From Trissonchulus latispiculum (taxonomy: Eukaryota; Nematoda; Enoplea; Enoplida; Ironidae): a stretch of DNA of 64,000 nucleotides. Positions 9,812-21,361 of the stretch are shown here, piece by piece; the first letter of the stretch is position 1; every line of letters begins with the position of its first letter. The translations under genes and the position numbers were made by a program. The stretch is taken from the NCBI GenBank assembly GCA_030248195.1, contig JASAND010013124.1, positions 29,367 to 93,366 of the forward strand. The letters are read 5' to 3'. The notes below the pieces were generated by a model. That model was not told the origin of the DNA, did not search any database, and saw only the letters and a program-made list of their open reading frames with translations.

Positions 9812-12800
9812 TTGCGGAAGACTTTTTCTCATATGAAAAGTCTTCTTCGACACCAACGAGAAACTCATGAAGAATCAACGAAACATGTCTGTCCTCAATG
9901 TCATCGTACTTTCGCCAGAAAGAGTAACCTCGTTTTCCATCAACGCAGTCATTACCGGATGTCATCTGATCCTGATGATCGTCCCACGAACAAATCACGA
10001 GCTACCACACCTGTTAGACCATTACTTGGTCCTGAGATTCCCTCTACGAAGAAATCTAGTGAGCCTTTCAGAAATCAACGCTCTTGTGGTACACAATCAG
10101 CATTGGAGAATGCTCTGGTTGCTAAAACTGTCTACCCGTCAGAACCAACAGCTGATCCTGAACGTTACCTGTCCTTATCCTTACACCAGATCATGAGTTT
10201 GGTCGTTGAACAACTGTCTAATCATCAGGTACTTAAGGTATGGCTTTGTATGAAGATTCTCTTTGAACGGGACACTAATCCAGATGAAACGATTGAAGGA
10301 TTTTTTAACTGTAAATCAAGGGTCATTTTACCCGGTGATGACGTTGCAATGGAAATCAAGGAATGCTTTCCTGAGATTTTGCTGAACATTGAATCTTTTC
10401 TCAGGGAGGGTTCTGGTTAGGTAATCCGAGAGATTCTACAGCTGGAATGTCACTGTACACGTTACCGTCCCATCCACGGCTCTTCATATATTCCAACTCC
10501 TAAGACTATTGCTAGTAAGAAGGCATTGATCAACGTTAGGAATGAAGACAATCAGTGCTTTAAGTGGGCAGTCCTTTCAGGACTTCACCCTATTGCATCA
10601 AACAATTATTCTGATCACACAAATCACTGCTCTGTTTATGATGATGAACTGGATTTTAGTGGCATTAATTTTGCAGTTACCTTAAAGGACGTTTCCAAAT
10701 TTGAGAAGCAAGACAGCATCTCCATCTATGTTTACGGAGAAGATAATGACAATGTAGTCCCGTTGTACATCAGCAAGCACGTTCTCGGTAAGCACATCCA
10801 TCTTCTGCTGCTTGTTAAAGGAAAGAAACAGCATTACTGTTGTTGGATTAAGAATCTGGATCGCTTGTTGTCGAAGGAAAGAAGAAAGGAACACTTTTGT
10901 TGTAAAGTTGTAGAAAAGTTGTACTTTTGTCCTCACTGTCTGATACATTGCTGCAATGAAGAAAAGCAGAAACTGCACCTGGAAAGATGTCAAAGAAATG
11001 AACCGTCTCAGGTAGTCATGCCTGAGGAAAAGTGGCTACTTTTCAGGAACGTGCATAAAATGTTAAGGGCTCCATACATAATGTATGCTGACTTTGAATG
11101 TATATTGGAGAAGATTGACGGTTGTCAGCACAGCAGCAGCAAATCCTTTACCACACAGTATCAACAACAACTCCCTGTGGGTATGGCATTCTGGATATTT
11201 TTGATTGTTGTGGCAAAGATAAGAAAGTTGGCTCTCCCACCATATACAAAGGAAAGGACTGTCTAGAGGTTTTCTAAAGGAACTGATTACTAAATGTCAA
11301 AGCTATCAAAGCAGACTGTCTATTGTTAAGCCTATGAAGTTAACAAAGCAGCAACAACTACAACATGAACAAGCAACACATTGCTATCTATGTAAAAATG
11401 AACTACAGGAAGAAGCAGCCCGCGACCACTGCCATCTTTGTGGCAGTTTCCGGGGTTCGGCATATTTAGAGTGCAATCTTGCACTCCGGCCCAACAGGGA
11501 TATCGTTGTTGGTATTCACAATCCGGAGATATGACGGACACTTGATCATGCAACAGATTGGAACGGTTGCTAATGAATATCAACTGGAACTGGGTTGCAT
11601 TCCTAAGGGGATGGAAGATTATTTGTCCTTTACATTATCAAGGAAGAAAACAGAGGACGAGATTGGATGGAGGATTAAATTTATAGACACTTGTCAGCTG
11701 ATGACTAGCTCATTGGAATTCCTCACTGCTAATTTGGTCAAAGACGGAAAGGATAAATTTGAATGTATGGCAAAACACTTCTCAGGAGATGGTCTTGGAA
11801 TGCTCCTGCGTAAGGAAGTATATCCTTATGAGTACATGGATTCTTTCGAGAGATTTCGTGAAACTGCACTACCTTCTCAGGAATGTTTTTACAGCAAACT
11901 GAGCGACACCAACATTAGTGATAAAGACTATGAACTTGCTTTGAAGATATGGGAGCAATTCAACATTCTATCACGATTTATACTTTACTCACGGATGTTC
12001 TACTTTTGGCGAACATTTTCGAAAACTTTCGCTCCTTTGGTCTTCAGTATTATGCATTGGATCCTGCTCATTACTATACCCTTCCTTATCTTGGTTGGGA
12101 TGCGTGTCTTAAAATTACTGAGATTGAACTGGAGCTATTACAGGATCCGGAGATGTATGCTTATTTCGAAGCTGGCATGCGCGGGGAATTTCAATGATTT
12201 TCCACCGCTATGCAACAGCCAATAACCCACTGGTTCCAAGTTACGATTCATCAAAACCAAACTGTTGGGAACTTTATTTGAATGCCAATAATTTATACGG
12301 TTGGGCAATGTCCCAACCACTTCCAATCAAGGACGTTGAAAGGATGGAATAATTTGATGGGATTAATTGGCTAGAACAAAAAATCGATCAGGGAATTGGC
12401 TACGTATTGGAGGTTGACCTGGCCTATCCGTAACATTTGCATGACCCTCACAACTCCTATCCGTTGGCTCCAGAAAAACTTTTAATCACAGATGATAGCT
12501 ATCCCCCTATGCTTCAAGGCTGTAGAAGAAATTGGGAATATCATCTGGAAAGGTTGAAAAATTGGTTCCCAATCTCCCAGCCAAGAAGAAATACATAGTT
12601 CATTATGTCAATCTGAAACAATACATTATGCTTGGACTTCAACGTACAAAGGTTTATCGAGTCCTTAAATTTGCTCAAAATCCTTGGATGAGGTCTTACA
12701 TCCTGTTCAACACGGGGAAGAGAAATTCTGCTAAGTCCGAGTTCGAAAAGGATATGTATATACTATTAAATAATGCAGTATTTGGAAAGACTACGGAAAA

Positions 12801-14475
12801 CGTACGAGCTTATCAAAATATTAACCTTGTTACTAATCCTAAAAAACATGATAAGCTTGTAACTAATCCTAGATATAATCGCTCTACTATATTCTCTAAT
12901 GACTTGGTTGCTGTACCAATGAAACGAGTTACTGTGAACTTTGTAAACCGATATATGTGGGTTTTACTGTATTGGACTTGTCTAAGTATTTAATGTATGA
13001 CTTTCATTACAATTACATTATACCTAAGTATGGTAAAAATGTACAATTGTTATTTACAGATACAGATAGTTTATGTTATCATATAACTACTGATAATGTA
13101 TACAATGATATGTTACAAGACATTGATTTATGGTTTACTGTCCTAATGCCTATCACTCTTTTACCTACGCCCTTTCAAAACTCAAGATCGCTCTCCTACC
13201 TACGTTTATTAGTCAAAACTCAGAGTCACTCATTTACCTACAAATTAATCCTCCAAAACTAAGAATCCCTCTTCTACCTACAAATTAATTTTTCAAAACT
13301 AAGAATCACTCATTTGCCTACACTACCGTAATCCCTTTAATAACTGCGAATCGTTTGATTTTTTGACCAATAACTTTAAGATTTTGCGTGGGCGCATATT
13401 GGAGGATGATGAATTCAAAAATTCAAAAAAGTAAGAAGGCCATTGGGAACCGAGAAACTTTTGAAAAATTCTGCTGCAAACTTGCATACAGGGGTTTTCA
13501 TGTGCGCTGATTAGGTTCTTCGCGTCAGCTTTTCGTTCGCTTTATATACGCTGGTGTTTTAAGCTTAACACTTTACCCTTACCAAACTAAAATTTAAAAC
13601 TTTCATAAAATTTTAAGATTTTGAATTTTTGAATAAATCATCCTTCAATATATATGCACCCATACGGAATTTCAGCTATTTGGCCAGTTAGGGCTGGCCT
13701 AAAGTTTCTTCTTTCAGCAAAGGTTTCCCAGATAACAGAGATAAACCGATAGATCGATAAACAGATAAACCGATGTTTTCAAATTTTTGATTTTATAAAA
13801 TATTCCTTTCATCACGATTATTCTGAAAATGGATGTTTTGGTTTTCTGATGAATATTAAATGCCGTTTTAACCACAGTTTCTACGCACATTTTTGTGTTA
13901 GGCTTTAGTATATTGTTTGTAAATATTGTAAACAGTTGTAAAGGAGATTACGGTAGTGTAGGCAAATGAGTGATTCTTAGTTTTGAAAGATTAATTTGTA
14001 AGTAGAAGAGGGATTCTTAGTTTTGAAGGATTAATTTGTAGGTAAATGAGTGATTTTCAGTTTTGCAGTGTAGGCAAATGAGTGAAACTGAGTTTTGTTA
14101 TCTGATGTCGGCAACTTCAAACAGTAGGTAATAGAGTGATAGGTACTAGAGGGATACCTATGATTTATTTGATATTAGTGATTACCCAAAGGATCATCCT
14201 TTGCACTCAACAAAAACCAAAAAAGGTTTAAAAAAAGGCTTAAAGGTATTAAAAAGTCTGTGCTAAAAAAGGGGGTTCATTTCAAACATTATGTTTCAAC
14301 TATTTTTGATGGGTCGACTGTGTACTGTTCTATGAACTTTATCAGAAGTGACAATCATAACTTGTACAGTGTACATGTTAATAAGAAGGGATTATCTCCC
14401 TTTGATGATAAACCATATGTATTAGATGATGGCATTACTTGCTATGCATACGGTCACTACAAAATTGTTATGTAA
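9812..14475 (+). pseudogene. DNA polymerase B (protein-primed type) relic with N-terminal C2H2 finger
   Basis: Order along the strand: half a finger plus a full C2H2 finger, CPQCHRTFARKSNLVFHQRSH (9885-9949). A polymerase N-terminal region follows, interrupted by TAG at 10418-10420 where the frame continues unchanged. Next come a Cys/His cluster (about 10925-10990), the YADFE exonuclease motif (about 11090), and a second Cys/His cluster CYLCKNEL...RDHCHLCG (11380-11445). After frameshifts near 11270 and 11525 comes the DGHLIM region, and after another near 11950 TDVLLLANIFENFR. Then come ANNLYGWAM (about 12290), NAVFGKTTENVR (12772-12810) and the catalytic DTDSL (13058-13072). The coding sequence is cut by a MITE (13132-14160) and resumes to a stop at 14475. 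At least eight stops or frameshifts make it non-functional. The family is the one found in Maverick/Polinton-like elements. Confidence 0.85.
13132..14160. mobile_element. 1029-bp foldback MITE inserted in the polymerase relic
   Basis: The insertion is flanked by an exact 8-bp duplication TGATTTAT (13124-13131 and 14161-14168). Its ends are long inverted repeats of about 210 bp built from ATCACTCTWTTACCTAC, AACTMAGAATCACTCATTTG and AAATTAATCCTYCAAAACT units (13150-13340 against 13940-14150). The polymerase reading frame is in register on both sides once the insertion and one copy of the duplication are disregarded. The 8-bp duplication points to a hAT-type transposase source. No coding capacity. 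Confidence 0.85.
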
Positions 14476-14617
14476 TACAATAAAAACAGATATGACAATC
14501 AATAGCCTACAAAAAGAAGCAATTAAAAAAATTAATATAGCCCATGAAAAAAAATAATAAAACACACAAAAAATAGTAAAAGAGACTAAGGTCCATAAAA
14601 AGAGGTAAAAAATAAAA

Positions 14618-14676
14618 AACCGTAACGGTAGCCTTAAGCCGTCTGATGAGACCCTTTGGCGTGGGTCGAAACGGTT
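14618..14676 (+). ncRNA. Hammerhead ribozyme motif in the right terminal inverted repeat
   Basis: Helix III 5' strand AACCG (14618-14622), U-A completing the GTA cleavage triplet (cleavage after 14624), helix I ACGG (14625-14628), loop TAGCCTTAAG, helix I return CCGT (14639-14642), core CTGATGA (14643-14649), helix II GACCC/GGGTC with loop TTTGGCGT, GAAA (14668-14671), helix III return CGGTT (14672-14676). All helices pair without mismatch and all core bases are present, so self-cleavage is plausible. Type III topology. Cleavage of a transcript reading out of the element would cut 53 nt before its outer end. Confidence 0.8.
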
Positions 14677-15222
14677 CGACTGTGATTCACTACGTTTAGT
14701 TTTCAGGTGCTGGGTAGGCACCTGAAGCTTGGTGCTTGTTTGTAATAGGAGGGGATCAGGTTCCCCCGAGATTTGAACTGGGGATGGCACCATTTACCGG
14801 TAGAACCGGCCTTTTGTACCTACTCACTGCAAACGTGTCAAGTTTAATGGCAAGCTTAATGCAGCGCCGTTCTATAAATGCTGTGGTTGGTTGTACCAAA
14901 AACATGTCACAACTGTTGTAGACCTGAAATTTTGGCGGACAGCCGCTTCCTGTTAGCAGACTTTCCATAACGAGCCAGTTGACGGCTAGTAAGCGACTCT
15001 TTGGCTGCTTCATGGACGCAGAAATAAATAATCAAAACCGTATACAGGCAATTACGCTTATAACTTTGTTAGCATTACGTTCCAATGACTAAATAGTCAA
15101 ATTATATTATTGCAAAACATTTTGTTGCTTCTTTGTCGTAGTGAGATATAGCCTATTTAGGTAAGTTTTCTCACTATGTATTTTAGCAGAATGCTGGATA
15201 TATTACCATATATAGTTATATA
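14677..15222. other. Intergenic between two mobile elements
   Basis: A short inverted repeat CAGGTGCTGGGTAGGCACCTG occurs at 14704-14724. A B-box-like stretch on the minus strand (about 14760-14785) hints at a decayed tRNA-derived repeat. Nothing else is supported. Confidence 0.35.
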
Positions 15223-15267
15223 TGTGAAAGGTTGAAATCAGGTTCTGAAATATGTGAAGAAAAGTAT

Positions 15268-15340
15268 CCAGGGCGGGGATCGAACCGCCGAGCTTTGGTT
15301 TAAGAAGTAGAACGCTCTACCACTGCGCCACATCCCCGGA
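15268..15340 (-). tRNA. tRNA-like sequence inside the 3' LTR (probably not a functional tRNA)
   Basis: The minus strand has a good A box (TGGCGCAGTGGTAGAGCG) and B box (GGTTCGATCCC) at tRNA spacing, preceded by GGGGATG. The 3' side of the acceptor stem does not pair with GGGGATG, and the anticodon arm (around TTCTTAAAC) is poor. It could act as an RNA polymerase III promoter, but is unlikely to make a normal tRNA. Confidence 0.55.
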
Positions 15341-15763
15341 CAGGGAGACTAGATTAGTACACTGATTTCAACCTTTCTTGGTTGCTGATATTTAACATAC
15401 TCCCCTTGCTAATTTGAAATTCGGCCTCGAATTTCCAGGCATTGCAGGTCGGGTCCTCAAATCAAAGTACCATGTGGTCTAAGGGCGGCTCCCCGGCTGC
15501 CTCCTAACCCGAGGCCATATTATACTTCTTTCTTCTTCAAAGCCGGGAGCCTTTATATCAAATCACACAAGAACCAATAACCATCATATTAACCCTTAGC
15601 ACCACGAGGACCACCATATACCAAACCAGTTATCTCAAGGACCTGCAATTCCACAATTCCCAGGCATCACAAACGACTTCATCTCCTCAGACCGGTAAGG
15701 ACACGGCACGGTCGCCAAATGTGAAAGGTTGAAATCAGGATCTGAAAGATGTGAAGAAAAGTG

Positions 15764-15838
15764 TCCAGGGCGGGGATCGAACCGCCGAGCTTTGGTTTAA
15801 GAAGTAGAACGCTCTACCACTGCGCCACATCCCCGGAC
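15764..15838 (-). tRNA. tRNA-like sequence inside the 5' LTR
   Basis: This is the second copy of the tRNA-like core at 15268-15340, identical across the A and B boxes. In the 5' LTR it would place an internal pol III promoter where it could transcribe into the element body. Confidence 0.55.
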
Positions 15839-16549
15839 AAGGAGACTAGATTATTACGCTGATTTCAACCTTTCTGGGTTCTGATATTTAACATATATAT
15901 ATATGCTATCATTTCTGAGTTTGGTTTGTGATCATCACGCTTTACCTTGACCAAACCATATTTCTTGTTAAGAACAGACCAGGGCATGTTTACGGATCCG
16001 AATCATAACATGCTCAATATTCATGAAACCGGTTCTCTCAACGCATACTTTTCAATCGAAAGTAAGTATGAGTTAAGGTAATCAAGTAGCCGCCATATGC
16101 ATTTCAGTTTAAGCGCATATAAAACACGCTAAACACTGCTGAATTATTATCTTACACTTGATATACACAAAACTGTTAACTTTTGAATGACTTATGATTT
16201 TTAAGTAACAAGCAAAAGTGTCTGCAAAAGGTAAACGAGTTTTTTTATAACATTTAAACTAATTGTAGGCCTGCTGCGCAGTCGAATTCCTTTCTGTGAA
16301 AAAGCTGATCTCTAGTGCAGAGCCTTTTTGTCGTTGACGCTGGACCGTTTCTGATTTATATTAGCTTTTTAGCTAAGTACCTTTACATATTTTTTATTCA
16401 AGCTACGTCTATCTAAGAGCATCTATCCAAATCACAATACTGCAGCAAAATAGCCGCCAAAACAAAGCAGCGATGATCTGCAAAAGCTGAAGCAACAGTC
16501 TTCTTTCTTCGGAATTGCAAGCTGCAACCAGTTTGCACTAACGTTCCAT

Positions 16550-17224
16550 CAAGAGTACATAATAGAATAAGAGTATGAAACTCTTACGCTACTATGTACT
16601 AAACATGCTTGATATGCTCGGGTCACTAACTCGGGACCCCCCCCCCCCAAAGGTTTCGGGGGGGGTCCCACCCTACACTAATTACATGCTTTCATATAAG
16701 TGTGTGTCTGCTCGCTGATTCGCTAATTAGCTTAGGCTTACGATAGGCATTTTATTAGTAATTTTTAATTAATTAATTATAACTTTAATTAGGTTAATGT
16801 AGTTAAAAAACTAATTCGACAACTTTGTAGCATTTTTTCTGCTCTTTCCAACGATATAAAAATTGTTGCAGACTACATTCCTACGAATTTTTGTTTTGTG
16901 CAACAATTTTTATATCATTGGAAAGAGCAGAAAAATGCTACAAAGTTGTCGAATTAGCTTTTAAATTACATTAACCTAATTAAACTTATAATTAATTAAT
17001 TAAAAATTACTAATAAAATGCCTATCGTAAGCCTAAGCTAATTAGCGAATCAGCGAGCAGACACACACTTATATGAAAGCATGTAATTAGTGTAGGGTGG
17101 GACCCCCCCCCCCCCGAAACTTTCGGGGGGGGGGAGGTCCCGAGTTAGTGACCCGAGCATATCAAGAATGTTTAGTACATAGTAGCGTAAGAGTTTCATA
17201 CTCTTATTCTATTATGTACTCTTG
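16550..17224. mobile_element. 675-bp near-perfect palindromic element with hairpin ends
   Basis: An exact 7-bp duplication GTTCCAT (16543-16549 and 17225-17231) brackets the element. The ends are CAAGAGTACATAATAG ... CTATTATGTACTCTTG, and the arms stay inverted copies of each other all the way to a spacer of about 35 bp near 16888. Each terminus is itself a near-palindrome: AGTACATAATAGAATAAGAG against CTCTTACGCTACTATGTACT. Each arm has a C-tract/G-tract hairpin (about 16638-16668 and 17103-17140). There is no coding capacity. The superfamily is unknown; a 7-bp duplication is uncommon. Confidence 0.85.
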
Positions 17225-17231
17225 GTTCCAT

Positions 17232-20133
17232 AAATGAAAAGAATTCATGTTTACTTTATGAGTCATGCTGTAGGAAATTTCTATAACTAAAGACTTACGT
17301 GTATTTTATGCTCAGCCATCTTAAAGCACTAGTTAACATGCTTTTATGCTGAAGGCTATATTTTGCCCATAAATGCATGTAATTTTGGTGGCTGAGCAAA
17401 GATAATAGATCTGCTGCGCTGAGGCGCAGCAGGAAAAATGTCGTTTACTAATGTCATTCTCGAAAATAAAAGATGGCTGGTTATCATTATAAATTGGGCA
17501 AAAAAGTCAGTTCCTTAACTTTGAAGACAGTTAAAGCACGGGAATTTGGCAACATACTAAACCCTAGAGAAGTTATGTGGTACTGTCTAAAGGCATTTAT
17601 TAGCTAGTATTTCAGAAGCAAAAGCATGTTTTGCATCCATAAATTGATGACAGCTGTTGCACAGACCGCTCAAAAATACTTGGTTTGAACTGAAGTTTTC
17701 TGACAAGTTTTCATCAGTAGATCGACAGCAGCAGACATAAGCTCAATGCTTCCTATCATGGACAAGCCTATCCAGACCGATGTAACGCTGCCAACGCTTG
17801 CAAACAGCTTTGTTTTCTATAATTAAGAAACAATAACAGCATTGTAAGGCTAGACATCAGGAATTCTTTGACAGAGTAGCCAGAGTAGCATAAGCTGTAA
17901 CATGCCATTACTCTATTAAGGATTTGGTAGCTGCTAACCTGTTATCAGTGCGAAATGCAGGGTCTGCAAAGCAGTAAGAGAACCTTTGAAAATATCACTA
18001 CACTACAGAAAAATAATTTTGTGTGATAGTTGTCAGTTGGAAGAAATGGGTTGTAGATATATGAGAGTGGTTTGGATATTCCGTGCGCAGGATGCGCTTA
18101 GAATCATCAGCTATATCTCGTTACGATGGTGAACGACTGATATGATATGACAGATATGCAGACATGAAGACTGATATGCAAGCACTAGAAGCAAGCATGT
18201 TCATTATTGTAACTAAATACTTACACTTCTCAAGACAACTTCTTCAATAATTTCGTAGAATGGGCCATTAAAAAAGATGTGGACTTGCCCAAATTCACTG
18301 AAACAGTTACCATTCTATACCTAAAAATTGTTGAGTTGGCTGTACGTTTTCAACTCAATGAAATTATAGCGACGAAGTAAATAGGCGCAAGTCGCTTGGG
18401 CTCATGCGCTTAATCAAATGGCAGCTCAGATGACATTTTCAATCGAAAATGCTCCTCGTTATCGCAAATACGATTGTTCGATTAGAAATTCAACTATTTT
18501 CAGCAATAACTAAAGACATAAATAGAAATAGTCAAGGTCTGTTTGTTTTAGTAGTGTACAAAACCTTAGATGTATGCTCAGACAATATAAACTTCGTGTT
18601 TCTGTAGTAATTCGGCGAACTACTACTATTATACTATTATTACTATATACGAAGAGGACTACGATTATCCCTGATAGGTCGAGGAGGACAATATTTTTAA
18701 TTTTTAATACCTGACATTATCTTCTTTCTTGAACCTTGTAAACTGAAATAACAAAATACTTCTCGCTACAGTGCCCTGATTACAACTGCTAAAATAGACT
18801 ATATGGGACTGCTTCCTGCACTATAAAATTTCAGCAGAAGAACTAGTAATAAAAATTGTTAACAAAGATTCAGACAGCAAGCTTAAAACTGTGATGTTGT
18901 CGCAAGTTTCACAGCGAACTATATTTGCTAACTCTAAGCATCCATCTACTCCATAGCCACTTTCAACCTTGGATGGCAAAACATTTGATGTGAATACGAT
19001 AAAGCTTCAAGAAGGATTAAGCTTTTCTCGAAAATAGTGTATTTAGATTAAGTCATTGTTGTGCAGGCGTGCGATAAGTTGGTATTATGAAAGCTGGTGA
19101 AATATACCTACCATTGTTGCATATGACGGTACCATTGAAAACAACACTTCTCTAAAACCACAACGCTTGCAGGTGTTAGGTTAATTCCAGTGACTACTGA
19201 GACAGCGAAAACAAGTTATAAGTGTCATGAAAAGCAGTTTGATCGAAGATATAATCTTATGAAGTCAAAGACTTAAAAGAGACTATCCTAACTGTAGCCT
19301 GACCACCTCAGCAAAACCTAAAACTCATACCATCTAAAACTATCATTGAAATTACAATCTAAGACAGAACTTTGTGGTATTCAGGGCTCGCTTCACTTGT
19401 AAGCACATTAGATATTATATCTGTCAATAAGGTTGTTTGCATGTCTTCTCATTAAGCAAGATCAATTTGACGTTTTTATTGCATTAATATACTATAATAT
19501 AATAATATTTTGGTTAAGTTAATGTGTCAGCAAAACCAAAATCCTTCCTATGTTTTTGCTCTACCTGCATGGCTGGCCGCACTGACAAGCGTTGTTATGA
19601 AATTCTGCCGTCATTTGGATGAAACAGGGATCTAAAAATCAAACAAACCGTTATTTTTATTAGTACTGTAAGTAATATATTTTAGTTTTTATTGCTTCAA
19701 GATGCGTATGGATATGAAATATATAGTAGTAAAACGCCAATATTGACTAAAGCCATCAGTAAGCTACACCTAGGTACATGATAGACTGCTTGCAGGACAA
19801 AATGTTTACGTAAAAAAGTAAAATTAGTATTGCAAATACTAAATTTTTGTGCTAAGTTAATAACAAACCGTTTATGTGACAGTAGTCGTTTTGTTCATTT
19901 GTACTGAAGTCATAGCGATAATCGATACATCCACAGATACGTAAGAGGGCTGATTGCACACACGAACGAATGCAGCCCTAAAATTCCCAAGCAAATCCCT
20001 ACGATGTAGCAGTTCTGTTTTATACTGAGCGAATGCATAGACAATTGCTTTAAACTTGGTAAACTAGAAAAACAATAACTCACGAAAATGTGCTCCCTTT
20101 GGCTAATAGCTGACTAGAATCAGGGTACGCGTC
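17232..20133. other. Gene-free 2.9 kb, nothing recognised
   Basis: AT-rich single-copy-looking sequence with no open frame longer than 60 codons and no exon that I can defend. A short GC-containing palindrome CTGCTGCGCTGAGGCGCAGCAG is at 17410-17431. Confidence 0.4.
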
Positions 20134-21361
20134 GTTATGAGATTCTAAGGTCCGTGATATTAATTTAATAATCTCGCGGACTGTTTCCGTGAAATTATAA
20201 GCCCACTAATGAGATTGTTAAATTGAGCTAGCGCTAACAAGCTCACTGAAAGTTTAAAGTGAGATTATCAACTCATTAATGAATCAGATTATAATCATAA
20301 TAATTATAACAAGTTAAATGCTATTTTATTTAAGCATAATAGTAAGCAGTATTGATAACACATGCACCTATTAAATTCATCTTTCAATTTCAGCACTGTT
20401 AACACTTGAAGGACAGCTAACTCTTTTTCAAACCGGAGCTTTAATCAGCATAATAACACGAAACTATAACATAAATATTCAAAATATAAACTGTGAGGTT
20501 TTCTCTTAGTTTATTTGTCTTATTCTTATTTGTCTTATTTGCATTTTATGACAATATTTTAAAATGTTAAAGGCTCTCAACATTTTACGTTGCCCCGATT
20601 GTTTTTAAAGCAACTATTCTCAATTAGATTTAGAAAAGCTATAGGCGAGAACTCATAGTTAGTGGGATTGCAAACTAGCTTAGCTATGCAAACTTTTTCC
20701 TCTCTGCCATTCAGTATCAATTTATCCTCCGTTTATCAGACAGTATTATAACCAGTTTAGGATCAATCAACTAGGATCAATTAAACAATTTTAGCCAACA
20801 TATTCAAAAATGCTCATTGTCGTGGAAATTACAAAACAGCTATAAACTGTAACAAAATGTAACATTTTGAAAAATTTAAAATTCAAATGTATCTATAAAT
20901 GTTGTAATAATTTGAAACCAGGCCACCGAACATAGCTTCTCATTGTAGCAATTCCGTAATGTAAGAAGATTTTTAAGTATTCTCGTAACAGCAACATTAA
21001 AATCAGCAAAATAATTTTAGTTGCTTAAAATATTGCGCAAATAATTCAAATAGTACAAAATTTCACGGTTAGATTATAAGATTTAAGCGGATTAAGTTAA
21101 CAGGCCGGTCTTAAATGAGAGCTGCTTTTCAAGTCTTAATGCACAAATTCAAACAAAAACTTAATACAGACTTGTGTCATCAAGACTGCTACCGTCTCAC
21201 GATTTTTCGCTCGTGAGATTATAATCTAACGAAAAACCGTTAGTCAGACACTAATCTACCTACCTACGATCTCAGTTTAACAATCTCAATAGTGAGTTTA
21301 TAATCTCACTGAAACAATACGTCAGATTATAAACTCACGGATTTTACAATCTCACTACAAC
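20134..21361. mobile_element. MITE-like element with GTGAGATTATAATCTCAC-type subterminal repeats
   Basis: The left end GTTATGAGATTCTAAGGTCCGTGA is mirrored, with changes, by the right end (inverted GTTGTAGTGAGATTGTAAAATCCGTGAG). Within 170 bp of each end are many copies of GTGAGATTRTAATCTCAC-like motifs in both orientations. The interior is non-coding. No clear duplication was found. Confidence 0.5.

Larger units (their letters stand above)
6847..14676 (+). mobile_element. Decayed Maverick/Polinton-like element with inverted termini
   Basis: Left end 6847-6917 and right end 14606-14676 are inverted repeats of about 70 bp. Both read from outside AACCGTTTCGACCC, then AAAGGGTCTCATCAGACGGC, then GTTACGGTTTTTTATTTTTT. 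Between them lie a relic of a protein-primed-type DNA polymerase B (+), C2H2 zinc-finger relics on both strands and an innexin-like relic (-). Polymerase and zinc-finger content fits self-synthesising (Maverick/Polinton-like) elements. I found no integrase, protease, ATPase or capsid genes, so the copy is deleted or belongs to a lineage that lacks them. Flanking bases show no obvious duplication. Many stops and frameshifts show that it is dead. Confidence 0.6.
15223..15893 (-). mobile_element. TRIM-like miniature LTR retrotransposon with tRNA-like LTRs
   Basis: Two nearly identical direct repeats, 15223-15397 (3' LTR) and 15720-15893 (5' LTR) on the minus strand, begin TGTTAAATATCAG and end CCTTTCACA, canonical TG...CA. 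Just inside the 5' LTR the minus strand reads TTTGGCGACCGTG, like the primer-site region of metazoan LTR retrotransposons and like the LTR border at 57882. Just before the 3' LTR is a purine-rich AGCAAGGGGAG, a plausible polypurine tract. The 322-bp interior has no coding capacity. The element sits in a (TA)n tract, so the duplication (TATA) is uninformative. Each LTR also carries an inverted repeat, GAAAGGTTGAAATCAG / CTGATTTCAACCTTTC, around a tRNA-like core. Confidence 0.7.

Noticed and set aside
9812..14475. Possibility that the polymerase gene is functional with introns
   Set aside because: The interruptions fall inside conserved motifs without splice signals and include simple stops and single-base shifts; decay explains them better.
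6840..14690. Target-site duplication of the polymerase element (Polintons make 6 bp)
   Set aside because: The bases outside AACCGTTTCG and CGAAACGGTT do not match, so no duplication is claimed and the outer limits remain uncertain.
14758..14830. tRNA-like B box on the minus strand after the polymerase element
   Set aside because: No acceptable A box, anticodon arm or acceptor stem, so not listed as a tRNA.
15268..15838. Two functional tandem tRNA genes
   Set aside because: Acceptor and anticodon stems do not pair, and both copies lie within longer TG...CA direct repeats with LTR-type borders.
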